NCBI GenBank assembly: GCA_022497145.1
Contig: MU385957.1
Coordinates: 1 to 64,000, forward strand
Direction of reading: 5' to 3'
DNA from: Rostrohypoxylon terebratum
Lineage: Eukaryota > Ascomycota > Sordariomycetes > Xylariales > Hypoxylaceae
DNA length: 64,000 nt
Position 1 is the first letter of the stretch; each line of letters starts with the position of its first letter. The position numbers and the translations under genes are program-made. Below, piece after piece: positions 34,230-45,560 of this stretch. The notes beneath the pieces were generated by a model. That model did not search any database. It was not told where the DNA came from and saw nothing but the letters and a program-made list of their open reading frames with translations.

Positions 34230-36918
34230 ATGCCTGACATAGATCCCATGATCGAGGTTCCCAAAAGTGAGGCGGATGTACAAAATGATGTTGTCATCGC
34301 CGACACACAACAGCAGGAGCAGCAACAGCAGCAGCAGCAACAAGAGCAACAGCAACAAGAGCAACAGTATCCTGCGCCTACTGTAGAGGGACAGGACAAC
34401 ACGATCACATCTAATAACACACAGCCAGACCAGCAACAGGCACAACCCGACAGTATGGATGCCTCCGCGACACTCCCCACAAACATGCGATCCTCTATCA
34501 CAAGCGCCGAAGAGCTGCGTCTAGCTGCCCAGTTAAGTCAAGAAATGAGCCAAGGCATGCCTGTCGTGCCTATCGAATCTCACGAGGAGACCAACCTTCG
34601 AAACGCGTTGATGCAATCTGCAGTCCACGAGGATCAGTTACAACAGCATGACGGTTTACCATCGCAAGAAGAGATACCAGAACATAATAATAATAATATG
34701 CACGAACAACACCCTGAACACCTATCCCACAACGACCCGTCCATGAATATCCATGATCCGTCTGTCGCTCAACATGAACAACCCCTCCAACATGACCAAC
34801 AACAGCAGCACCACTACATACCCAATCATCCGCCGCAGGAGCACCAACAGATGCACCTTGCACCACAACCAGCGCAAATGGAACAACATTCAAACATGCA
34901 TCCCCAGGGCACGGTGGAGCAACTGGCACAACACTTTGCTGCACAAGCTTCGGCAATGCCAGATGTCCCACCGAGAAAGAGGTCGAAGGTATCACGCGCT
35001 TGCGACGAATGCAGGAGAAAGAAGGTGAAGTGTGATGCTGCTTTGGAAACTGGTGATGATCCCTGCTCCAACTGCCGACGTTCTCAGATCCGATGTCTAT
35101 TCAGCAGAATCCCCCAGAAGCGTGGGCCTAGCAAGGGATATATCAAGGAGCTTGCTGATCGCATCAATCATATTGAAGGCAAGTTGGCGAGCGATGGAGG
35201 CAGTGTGGATAGGGGCAACATGGATGCTCTAACCGAGCTCTTAAATGGCACTAGGAGAGACTCCATGGATATGTTCAGCCCTACTGGGCAGCCGGAAGAC
35301 AACAGTCGTAAGAGGCCATATTCTAGTATATCCGGTGGCGAGTTTACCACACCTACTAGTTCGCGACAAGCTACCTGGAGCTCCGAACCGCGACCAATCC
35401 AGCCCTACCAGACTCCGTCTGCAAATTTCAGGACGCCGTACTCTGCCAATGGATTGGCCCCTCAAATATTGCCCAAACCTGACTCAACCGCGGCCTCACG
35501 CCCAACTACCGCCGTGGATAGTACGCCGCTCGACCTCCAAAATGGCTCGACTCGCGATCTAGACGAAGCTGCCTTCAGCGCTTACCTGAATGTTGTTCAT
35601 CCTTGTTTTCCTCTACTCGCAGCAAGCAAGGCACGAGTTGAAGGGCAATTGGCGCATTGCCCACCTCCCCTTCGCGATACGTTTATCGAGGCTCTGTATC
35701 TTAGTATGCAGTCATTTGTATCGGTTCCTGGTCTCTACACTACTGCCGATATTGGCTCTGTTACACGGATGATCGCGGAATGGGAATCTGACTCTACCCC
35801 GCGAACACCAGCCATGAATCTCGTGCACCTTCAAATATTAATCTTGACAGCCCTTATGACCGACAATTACGAAGTGCCATCATTGAAGGGTGAACATGGA
35901 GGCCCCTCTAAGGCGTCCATACTTGGACGTGCTGTAGGTCTCGCCTATACGATGAGACTGCATGTTTCCGGCCTGGAAGCAACTCTAGACAGCCAATTGG
36001 AATCAGATTCGAGCGAGAATATTGCAATCCGTGCTTGGTGGACATTGATCATGTTGGATCGATGGAACGCTATCTCAACCGCGAGTCCTCTTTTCATCCC
36101 AAATGACAGCGTGGTTATTCTGCCTAGCCTAGTCCCCGTGCTGGGTGAAAATGTGTACCATTTAGCACGTAAGTGAATCAATCATCTCATCATGTGAGTA
36201 TTGCTAATTATAATCAGGATTGTCGAATATCCTCGGCCATTTCGCGCCAGTTTCCTTGGCTCCTCCCAAGGCGCTCTCTCCCGAGTCCGGAGCTGCGCCG
36301 ATTCTGAGTTCCTTCTTCAACCTCTCCATTGAACTTTTCCGAGAGCTCCTCCCACAGAGCCTCACCCCGACCACTCATCCGATATTACATATGGTCTACT
36401 GGCATTGCAGATTACTCTCTTATCTCTTCCAGACCAATGCGAAGTCTGCCGATATTCTGTGGCCATGCAAGGAAGCTGTAAATCTGTTACTTACGAATAC
36501 GCAACTTCTTAGCCCCCTGAATCACCATTTCTTCTGCCTCACAACATTGTCACTAATCGAGCTCGCTAAAGTCGAAAGGACGCGAGATGAAGCCACGGGC
36601 CTTTTAAGGCAGCTACTAGAGGCGAACCTCGCCCCGTCTACCTGGGATGGGATTATTCGGGATCGCATTTCGGACCACCTTCGGCCTTCCGCCGCTCAGG
36701 TCGCGGCGAACCAGAGCTTACAGCACCTTGCTGACTTGGCCACTGCAACGGAAATGGACACCACTACAACTACCACCACCACCGCCACCAAGGTAGACAA
36801 GAGTCTGGAGTCGACCTCTCTCAGAACAAGCGATAGTTACAGCGACGTCGGATTTGATCCTCGTCCATTAACCCGAAACGGATATTTGAATGTTTTGGCT
36901 GGTATTCACATGCGATAG
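34230..36918 (+). CDS. Zn2Cys6 regulator, RGT1-like, 2 exons, 879 aa
   Basis: Fungal binuclear-cluster transcription factor. Exon 1 is 34230-36168, exon 2 is 36218-36918; the 49-nt intron splits the Arg codon of HLAR-LSNIL. The N-terminus carries a long polyGln/Glu tract (about residues 26-47). Gln/His-rich sequence follows. The Zn2Cys6 domain (about 258-292: CDECRRKKVKCDAAL then DPCSNCRRSQIRC) has all six cysteines, preceded by RKRSKVSRA. The following KRGPSKGYIKELADRINHIE is the hallmark of the RGT1 glucose-transport regulator family. A fungal middle-homology region runs from about 450 to 720. In yeast RGT1 represses hexose transporter genes in the absence of glucose; in filamentous fungi related factors act in sugar sensing, so a comparable role is inferred. 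Confidence 0.93.
34308..34372 (+). repeat. CAG/CAA repeat encoding polyGln
   Basis: Interrupted CAG/CAA tract, with GAG insertions, inside the RGT1-like coding sequence; likely length-polymorphic. Confidence 0.85.
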
Positions 36919-37488
36919 GATAGCATCATACCAGATCGGCACAAAACTTCGAGACCGCCACCAGACATTGCGCCATTTGATGATTACCAGTATCAGCTAA
37001 GCTATCAACCGAGGGATCCTCCAATGAAGCATGAGTTCCATGGCCTACCGCCGCAGTGACGTGGAATGAGCATTCATGCATAACATCATGAGCCAATTGA
37101 CAAAGACAGTGCATCAAGCACGAAATTGCTCATTGTGCTACTCCTACGATTGAGAGGAGTTGATTTTATGCTTAAGCCATCAATTCCATGCGATTAACAG
37201 ATGAGCATCGTTCACAAATGAATTACATTTAACAGTTTGTTGACCTTGGATTTGCCAGCTTTTCAAGGTAACCATGGTAGACAACGGCAGAGTTTTACGC
37301 CCTTACGGCTTTGACCTACAATTACAATTGGAAACTTGACAGGTCGAGATAATACCTCTAGGAGAAATCGACTACGTGCCACGGCAGCTATGCCGCAAAA
37401 GGGGCGTTTATGAATGCGAACGCGAACTCGAAAAGTCGCCATGTTATATTGGACCACCTGGCACATGGAAGTGCCTATAATTAAGTCA

Positions 37489-37532
37489 GTACCTACCTAC
37501 CTATCCCTACCTATAGATAGGTAGGTAGGTAC
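37489..37532. repeat. Perfect 16-bp inverted repeat of TACC units
   Basis: Arms gtacctacctacctat (37489-37504) and ataggtaggtaggtac (37517-37532) are exact reverse complements around a 12-bp spacer. It is an extended version of the TACCTAGGTA motif scattered through the window. Confidence 0.85.
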
Positions 37533-38872
37533 CTAAACAATGAACTCCCGTCTCACAACATACCCTGCAACTTTATGATTGTCTGATGTGATTTGACATA
37601 TGATTTTATCTTAAATTAAAACAATGCAGTGGCCAACCAGCCACAGAATTATTAGGTACTACCTACTCTTAACTCTCAACATTGTAAGGGAAATCACTCG
37701 ACGACAAAACCCCCCAAAACACACAGGAATTTAAGCTTAAAAATTTGTACAAAATTTGGTGCGCAGTTGGGAAGCAGGAACATCTAACCTGCATATTAAA
37801 ATGTACTTGCATATGTGACGCGCCAATCATATTCAGGCAAATGCCCAAAAGGGCAAGTGGTCGTATGTCAAGCCTGGTATGATGATGTAGGACCTAATAG
37901 GTCCTAGGTCCTAGGTAGAGCTCAGATCTCCAACCCGGGGGACTGAATGAGCACGGGAGGTAGACAAATGTTACTCACGTAATAGAGTATTGCCGCATTT
38001 GCCGTACATTTTGGAAAGCGTGTTGCTGCAGCGAGAGATGTCGAGAGCGGTTTGGGATAGATTGGGCGGGCATCGAGATCGTCAATGGAATTAGGGATAG
38101 TACGGATAGTAGGGAGGAGGAGGAGTAGGAGGAGGTACTCTAGCTCGAGTTGGCTTTTCCGAGCATACCGAGGTTTTAGGTGCTGACCCAGTCACCCAGG
38201 CAATTTACGACTAGCTTCGCCCGATCGAGGTGACTTACATAAATCAAATCAAGGCATTGATTTGGGACTATTTAGATCCATATGTGGCTATTAACCTATT
38301 AACAACTAACCACTACCAAGCTGCCAAGGTACTTCGGGATGCGCGCAAGTAGCGACCGTTTTGTTCGGTGTCGCGATGTGCAGTGTTCGGAAGCCCCCAA
38401 GCGAAAGTCCGTAGCCGAACTGGATTCCGTTTTGTGAACATTTCCGCAGGATGTTTACAGTAGTGACGAAACTGTTGGTGGGGGTAATTACAGACATCCA
38501 TACTTGCACTGCATGATGGACGTTCGGTAAGCTTACCTAGTACTTACTTTTGGCGCGTATACCTACCTAATAATTCCAGCTCTTGACTGGCTCGCTAGCC
38601 AGATTCACAGATGGCTTCGATGTGCTCTCAACATTCAGAGCGGCCTAGTATGTTGGGATTACGGGTGATAACATCTTGGTAGGGACGCAGATTGTAGCCA
38701 CGTCGCAACGCTTCGGTCATTTGCAGAAGACGCCCAGCCGTGCCGACAGAGTGCGCGGCGACGGAGTAAGTATCCATGGATGTCATGTATCGTACTGTGT
38801 CTACTGTTGTATACCCTCGGTTCCAAGATGACGGAGCTTCGAGGGTAGACGAACTACATATGTAGGTACTCT

Positions 38873-38955
38873 GGATTACGTGGTCTAACGGTTAGGTAAT
38901 TAGCAACGAAGGTGGAGTGTTTCGTTTTAGTGCCTCCATCGTGGTCTAGTAAGAC
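38873..38955 (+). other. Two tRNA-Glu/Asp 5'-half-like fragments
   Basis: gattacgtggtctaacggttagg (38876-38898) and tccatcgtggtctag (38936-38950) match the start and A-box region of fungal tRNA-Glu/Asp genes. Neither is followed by an anticodon arm or a GGTTCGA B-box, so they are not functional tRNA genes. They may be tRNA-derived debris or a decayed SINE head. Confidence 0.35.
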
Positions 38956-41900
38956 TCGCCTTGCTTTGATGACCATGGAAGCCCACAGAGCCCCGCGGAG
39001 GTTTCATAGTGGGAAAATATGGCCGACCTAGCCGGACATAACATACATAGTAACAGTAACATACACAACCCATGATAATCCACAGACATGGTATCATCGG
39101 AGATCAGATCAGATATGAGAATCAATACGCAGCCAAGCGATGCAAAGACAACCTAGTACTAGTCTGCAATATCTGCCGTAGTCTGATAAAGAGGTTACTC
39201 TGCCATTCGTCATGTTCGTCTTGCGCCTTGTTGGAGACAACATGTCTCCAACATGCAATAGCAACCCCCCTTACTGTAACACTGATAGGGGAAGGAAATA
39301 TCGTAGGAGAGCACAGGAAAAAGAAAGAGAGTCAATTTAATTGCCCATTTGCCTAAAATTGGTTTCAGAGTCTGCCGATCCCGTCTCCATCGGCAGCGCC
39401 TCCTGAGAGAATTTGAGGAATTTGAGAGCGAATGAGGGCCAAGACGCCTCCATTGAATCATTCGACTTCGAAAACTATCAAATCAGGATGGTACCATCAT
39501 GCCGTCACCGGTGAGACTTTTTTCTGCTCTGCCTCTCCCTCTCGCTCCCTTTCTCCTTTTCTTTTTCGTAGGCAGTGCAGTTTGGAGCATATTAAGCGTG
39601 ATTTGAGTAGAGGAAGCATAGGTATGTAAGGATAAGGTGGTTAAGCCATTTAATTATTCGCTCTCTTGCTCTATTTTATTTTTGCCCCCGTGTCATACAT
39701 AAATATCCAGCTTTTCCCCTTGCCCCTCTCATTCTCGGCGGTAATTTTTTTATTTTAAAATCTCTTGGTTAGTTCTTGGAAGCCGTCATGTTCCCACCGT
39801 CGCACTGCTATCATAGGCCTCTAAGCCGTCTAAGACCTCCTCCTCTCGCCGACTCGGAGATATTATAGAAAGGGACAAGAACGTTGGCAAAGGGCCCCCA
39901 ATCACTCGTTTACGTCTGCGACTGCGTCTGAGTCTACGTCTTGCCCCCTAGACCTGCCATTTGCGACCACCGCCGGTTCAGACGCCGAACCCATTTTCTC
40001 GTAAATGGATCCCCACGGATCCGGGACTAGATTGATTGAGCAACGAAGAGCGGCAGAGCCCGGACCCTGTTTCTTTTAATAGACAAGACGAGGCAAGACA
40101 CGTACCGGGGGGAGTAAGGGAAAAACGGCAAGGCAAGGCAAGACAAGACAAGGGCATTAAAGAGAACAGATATTGAGAAAAAAAAAGGAAAGCAAAAATA
40201 TGACCGCTGGCACCTGGGAACTTTTTTTTTCGGCGCGACCCGCTCGCTTTCGCGACATCGGCTGCAGGAACGAAAAATTTCCTAAATTTCTTGAGGACCA
40301 CGAGGACCGCGCCAATGCTGTCCAAGAAGTGGACCAGCTCATCTCTTACCTTGCCTGAACTTACTACTGCGACCCGCGAACTGCACGTATATACGTACAT
40401 ACTACATACATGCGTACGTACGTATTTCGAAAGTAGCTACTAAGGAAAATGGTACTGTCGCAAAGTGGGATGCGCTGGGATTTGTCATTCCCTAGTCCCC
40501 CTTGGCTGGCGTGAGCGCGGGACCAGCACTAAATACCCCCCTTCAAAATATTCTAACCTATTGTCTCCTTTTTTTTTTCTTCTACCAGCCAGCCTACTTT
40601 ACTTACGGAGCCTCTTCACCGCGGCTACCGAGGGGGGGAAGACTAATGCAGCAGCCCACCACCAACAACCCCGGTTGAGTCGCGATGCGGAAGCTTGCTG
40701 TCAGCTGATCGACGACGCATGGGAAAGAGAAAGCTTTCCGCGCTTGTGAGAAAAAAAAAGAATTGAGTGTGCGCGCGCGAATGTGTGTGTATGTGTTGTA
40801 ATAGCAAGGCTGTTATAATCGCATTGAGCTACATTCATCTGCGAAACAAACAACAAGAACAGGAGTATTATACCCCCGAAAGAGGCAAGTATATGCCGTT
40901 ACCACAGGCCAAGGATTATTAAGAGAGAAAAGAAAAAAGAGAAAGAAGAAATCGTGAGGTGATCCCGCAGCGAGCGACTCCGATTTGTCTTTTCCCCCCT
41001 TCCCCCCTTTTCTGTTCTTTTTTTTTCTTCTGCCTTTTCTAACCGATACACCAACGCCTCTCGATAGGCTATTCCCGTCCTATCCCTCCCTCTGAGCGCG
41101 TGCGCTCGCTCTACTGTCTAATCTCTATGTGCAAGTACAACAAGGTATTTTTTTGCGTCGCGTGGGTTTTTTTGCGGACCTGCGTTGAGGGCCCGGGGGT
41201 AACAAACATTGCTTTCTAGAACTCTTTGGTCGGGATGTGTTTGCGAAGGTAGGTAAAATATGTACGCTTTGTGGAAAAGACAGGTCTGTTTTTTCTTCAT
41301 CATGATGTCTGTCTGCGCGCGCAAGTCCCTCCTCTCTCTCTTCCGACCCCGTTTATAAGGCACCGGGGGATGAAAAGGAAGAGACGGAGAGACAAGAGAG
41401 AGAAAAATGGAGACATGGTTGGTTTGGTTTGGAAGAGATATACGGATGTGAATTTCAAAGCGATGAAAAAATCAAATATTGTGCCCCCCCTTTCAACAAG
41501 AAAACGCCTGATCCGAAGAACCCGATAGTTTGTTCATGAAGCTCTGCCACCCATTTCAAATGCCAGTTCAATTCTTCTTCCCACACTCCCAGACCACACG
41601 GAAAACAGAAGCCACACAGACAGGAATATGTATAAATAAATAAAAAAAAACGATTCTTTTTCGCAAATCCGCGCCATGTCCGTTTGATGAACCATCTTTC
41701 TTTGAGAACTTTGACACGAGAAGAAAACGATATGTAAGGCGTAGGTAAGGGAAATATACCACTTCAAATATACCAGACGATGATGAGGTTGATGAGAGAG
41801 AAAAAATTGACATGTGAAGAGGGAAAAAACTTATAAAGGATTCTTCCCTTATGGGGGTAGTGGGGGTATACGATGGGGGAATATTGGTATTTAACGATGT

Positions 41901-42162
41901 TTAGATATATGTGATGTGATATATATGGTCAGTCATAAGGCGCGTGGTATCATGATATCGAAAAAGATGATTTGCAGCGCAGCGCATGTGATGAATGGAT
42001 GGATGTGTTTCAAGAACGCTGGAGTAATGAGAAAAAGGCATTTCACAACACAGATTTACGTTTTGTTTTGTTTTGTTGGGGGGGTTTTTTTTCGGTGCGC
42101 GCGACTTCGTCTTCCCCTGATTGTTTTGCTCGCTTCGTTTCGCGAGTGTATGACGGAAATGT

Positions 42163-44124
42163 CTATGCTGTATCCCATAGTCCGGAAGCCACGGGATCGG
42201 GCGAGTGCGTGATGCCGTCGGTGAAATTGTTCATGCCCCAGCACGCTTCGTCGTCGACCCAGGGGAACACGGAGCCGCCCTCGTCGAAGGACGACTGCGT
42301 CGACAGAAGCTGTTTGCTCGTCGCCTTGAACTGGTCGAAGTCCAGGGCACCCAGATCGGCGCTCGCCGAGTTCCCCATCAGCATGCTGCCGGACTGCGAC
42401 ATGTCGCCCAGGTAGCCGCCGCGGAAGCCATCGAACTGCGACTCGCTGAACGCGGACACGAAGTCCTCCGTCTCGCTCACGTCGCCCGAGTTCGAGGTCA
42501 ACGTCGGCTCCGTGGACCCGCCGAAGTCCAGGCCCCCGAGGTACGAGTGCGTCTGGTCGAAGCTCGAGGGCGTTAGCCCGGACTCGCCTTTCAGCTCCAG
42601 GCCGTCGTACTGCGCCCAGTCGACGCTGGCGGCGCTCAGCCCCGCGCTGAACATCGGCGGCTCGTAGTCGGCGCTGACGCCGCTGAACAGGTCGAACGTC
42701 GACGAGGACGTCGAGGTCGAGTAGTCCTGATACCGGATCCCGCTTAGGTCGAGGGGGGGCAGTTGGCCGTTCAGGTGCGCGAAGGAGGACGTGCTGCTGA
42801 TCGAGGGGGACGCTTGCGCGGACTTCCGGCGCTCCGGGGACGTCGACCCGGTCGTGGCGCTACCGCGCGATTTCGTGCCGAGGCTGCTGGCGCTGCCGGT
42901 GCGGTGCATCGAGGAGGAGGCGCCGCGGGACAGGCTCGCGTACGGACCGCTCTTGGAGGCGGCCTTGGCGTGGCGCGGCGCGGGCCGGTGGTGCCCGTTC
43001 TCGTCGAAGGATAGGATGGGCTCGGAGTGCGTCGTATTCGTGCGCCGTCGGCGGGGGGCGGGCTTGGGTTTGGACGCGGAGGCGAGCTGGTCGGCGGACG
43101 CGGAGGCGCCGTCGTCGGAGAGGTCGGACTCGGGCACCGTGTCGAGCGACGGCTCTTTCTTGTGCGAGCATGTGCATCGGCCGCCGTGGTTGCAGCAGCA
43201 GCTGTCTGGAACGGAGGGACACAAGATCTCAGGTCAGACTCTTGGGCGTTTTCTTTTTTTTCTCAAACGTGTGTGTGTGTGTGCATAACAAGTAGGCATG
43301 GCATATATATATAATGTTGCATGGCATGGCATGGCATGGTATGGTGTGGTATAGATTGTATGTATGATGGTGATGTTTTTTATGCGCTCCTTAGGGGGGA
43401 ATTTGGCGCTCACCCTTGTGTCCTTCAAGCGTCTGCTTTAGATGGGCGCATTTGTGCGTCTTCTCGCCGCAGTCGCATTTGACGTGAGACGATCGCGACT
43501 TGCGCATCGCGCGGCAATGCTGACATTGCGATACTGGACGGCCCTTCTTGTTGATGTGTTGGAGCGGTCGGTCTAAGCGTGGGTTTTGCACAAAGGCATG
43601 TGTAAGTCAATGGCTCTCTCAAGTAATAGGTAACTCTCGAATTGGGAAATTTGCGACGAATTGGTTGGATATGATAGGTAAATTGGTAAAATAGGTTAAA
43701 TGTGTTTTTTTGGAGTACATAGAAGATCTCCAAAGTTGTATCTCCAAGCTGAACGGACCTGAATACTCAGCCCTGGAGCTCCAACTGCTGAATATCTACT
43801 TTTCTTTTCTTCATCTTTTTTTCTGTTTTCTGGTTGCTCGATTTTCCTCCCCCTTCCCCCTTGTGCCCTTATTGCTACCACCGCGGGGCAACCGGAACGA
43901 AAAAGTTCTCGGCGGCAAGGGGAGAAAAACGGCAAAGCAGGACCAGAAATGGTAGAGGGGTGATTTGGGTGGATTTTGGGGACATGGAATTTTGGCAAAC
44001 AGGGCCAATGCGGTAATAATTGGATCGCAAAACTTGAGAAAAACTCACCTGAATGTTGACAATTGCTAACCCTATGACCTCTTACACAAGCTTCGCAAGC
44101 GTATTTCTCGCCGTCGATTAACAT
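42163..44124 (-). CDS. Copper-fist transcription factor, 3 exons, 425 aa
   Basis: Copper-responsive DNA-binding regulator. Exons 44124-44049, 43572-43414, 43205-42163; introns of 476 and 208 nt, both GT..AG, phases consistent. Residues 1-40 are the copper fist: MLIDGEKYACEACVRGHR then NCQH, with the CX2CX8CXH zinc ligands (Cys10, Cys13, Cys22, His24), and the KKGRP minor-groove motif that follows. Further cysteine clusters (CQHCRAM, VKCDCGEKTHKCAH) and CCCNHGGRCTC right after intron 2 could hold the regulatory copper. The C-terminal 300 residues are Ser-rich with acidic and aromatic patches, consistent with activation domains. The extended CxxC region is closer to the Cuf1/AceA type than to a minimal MAC1 type. 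Its target, copper uptake or copper resistance, cannot be told from sequence. Confidence 0.92.
43268..43345 (+). repeat. Short simple repeats (GT, ATGGC) inside copper-fist intron 2
   Basis: A GT run (about 43269-43282) followed by TA and four ATGGC pentamers lies within the second intron. No coding effect. Confidence 0.75.
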
Positions 44125-45560
44125 CGTGCGTTTTTTGCGATCAAGGTCTTTTGGTGAAGGAGAACGAGGATAGGGAGGAAAAGGGAGAGAGAGTAGGAGG
44201 TTGATCGGGAATGCTCGGTAGGCAAAAGACGATTGACATTCAATAAACCAGTTTCGAGAGTAGTTTTTTTTTCGAGGGTCGCGGGTTTCAAAGGAGCGGC
44301 TGGTGCGCTCGGAAATTTTGGTGGTGCTGCAGTGACAGGACTGTGAATTCGAGGCTGCTGCGCTGGAACGTGGGCGTCAAGGTCCCAAAGGCGCCAGAGG
44401 TCCAGGTCAAAGGTTCAAAAGATCAGGGGGGTAGACAAACAAAGGCCCGAGTAACGAATTGGTAGCTAATAAGCTTAGTAGGTTGACGTTGCGTTGCAGC
44501 GGACCGGGGGAGGGAAAGGTGAAATAGGCTTGCTGGTTAAGTTAAGGTACGTAACCAAATCCTTATGCACGCATCTCCAAGGGTAAGGTAGAGGTCAGTT
44601 TGTATGTAAGAGTACTAGGTAATGGTCGTATGTAAGTATGTAAGTATATAAGTGTGTAAGTGTGTATGTAAGAGGATGTGAGAAGAAGTGTGTGAGTGTG
44701 AGTTTTGAAAGTAAGGAAGTAGATCCAGAGTTAGACCAACCAGAAGGAGTAAGAGTAGTAAGTAGTAAGTAATGTAAGTCAACGGGTATGGGTATGTTAG
44801 GTATGGGTATGTTAGGTATGGGTACGGGTCGTGTGGAAGTGATGTATTATTTCCAGTTTCCAGAAATCCAGGCTTGAACTATGACCGAGGCTAGACCGGA
44901 GACCGCCTTCGCGACAATGGAAATGAAGAGACTCAAGTGAAAAAGGGCAAATAGATGAAAGGAGTTCTCTTGTCCAGGAAGAGACGAATAGTGATTGTTT
45001 GAGTGGAGATTTTTCGGATTTTTCGCTTGGAAAATTCCTTTTTTTAGCTCTTGAGGCGATTGTGGTTTTAGAACTCTGGCTTTTGACTGGTCTCTTTTTT
45101 AAAGGCTTCTGATTTTTCTAACCCCGTCGAGGAGCCGCAAAAAAATTAGGAAGCGAATTGAGTTTCAATGGTTGGCGTATTATTATTATTATTTTTTTCG
45201 ATTTGCGCGGTGATCGGCCGTCGGCACCAAAATGCACCAAAACTCACACCAAGGGCTCAAGGGCTTGGAGCCTTGAAAGGCTGGGACTAGATCGCACAGT
45301 GCAGCGCGATTACCTCTCGGCGGTGCTATGCGGCTAATAGAGTCTGACCGGGAAAAGGCCCTGCCTTTGATGGAGACTATCGGAGATGGATGGCTAAGTT
45401 AGGTGTAAGTCGTGTTTCTGAACACAAAACCTCGAGGCGCAAAAGTAACCTACTTGTTAAGTGATAGTTGCAAAATGCGTTGTAAGACAGTTGAATAGTT
45501 GAGTAGTCGAATAGTTGAGTAGTCGAATAGTTGAATAGTTGAGTTAAACCGATCCTGTCA
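44125..45560. other. Upstream region of the copper-fist gene with several short tandem repeats
   Basis: No gene seen. Holds TAAGTATG/TAAGTGTG repeats at about 44621-44675, GGGTATGTTAGGTAT direct repeats at about 44786-44822, and a 10-bp GAATAGTTGA/GAGTAGTCGA array at 45490-45545. Confidence 0.6.
45490..45545 (+). repeat. 10-bp tandem array
   Basis: Alternating units ttgaatagttgagtagtcga repeat about five times with small changes. Confidence 0.8.

Larger units (their letters stand above)
36919..42162. other. 5.2-kb intergenic stretch, no supportable gene
   Basis: Separates the RGT1-like and copper-fist genes. It contains a 16-bp-arm inverted repeat at 37489-37532, tRNA-like fragments at 38873-38955, CAAGG/CAAGA short repeats at about 40125-40151, and pyrimidine tracts at about 40990-41040 that resemble a long leader with an intron 3' end. 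None of the ORFs shows domain content or good initiation context. Confidence 0.5.

Noticed and set aside
42205..43288. Long plus-strand ORFs opposite copper-fist exon 3
   Set aside because: Arg/Ala/Gly-rich frames produced by the GC-rich antisense of a biased coding exon; no start context or domain.
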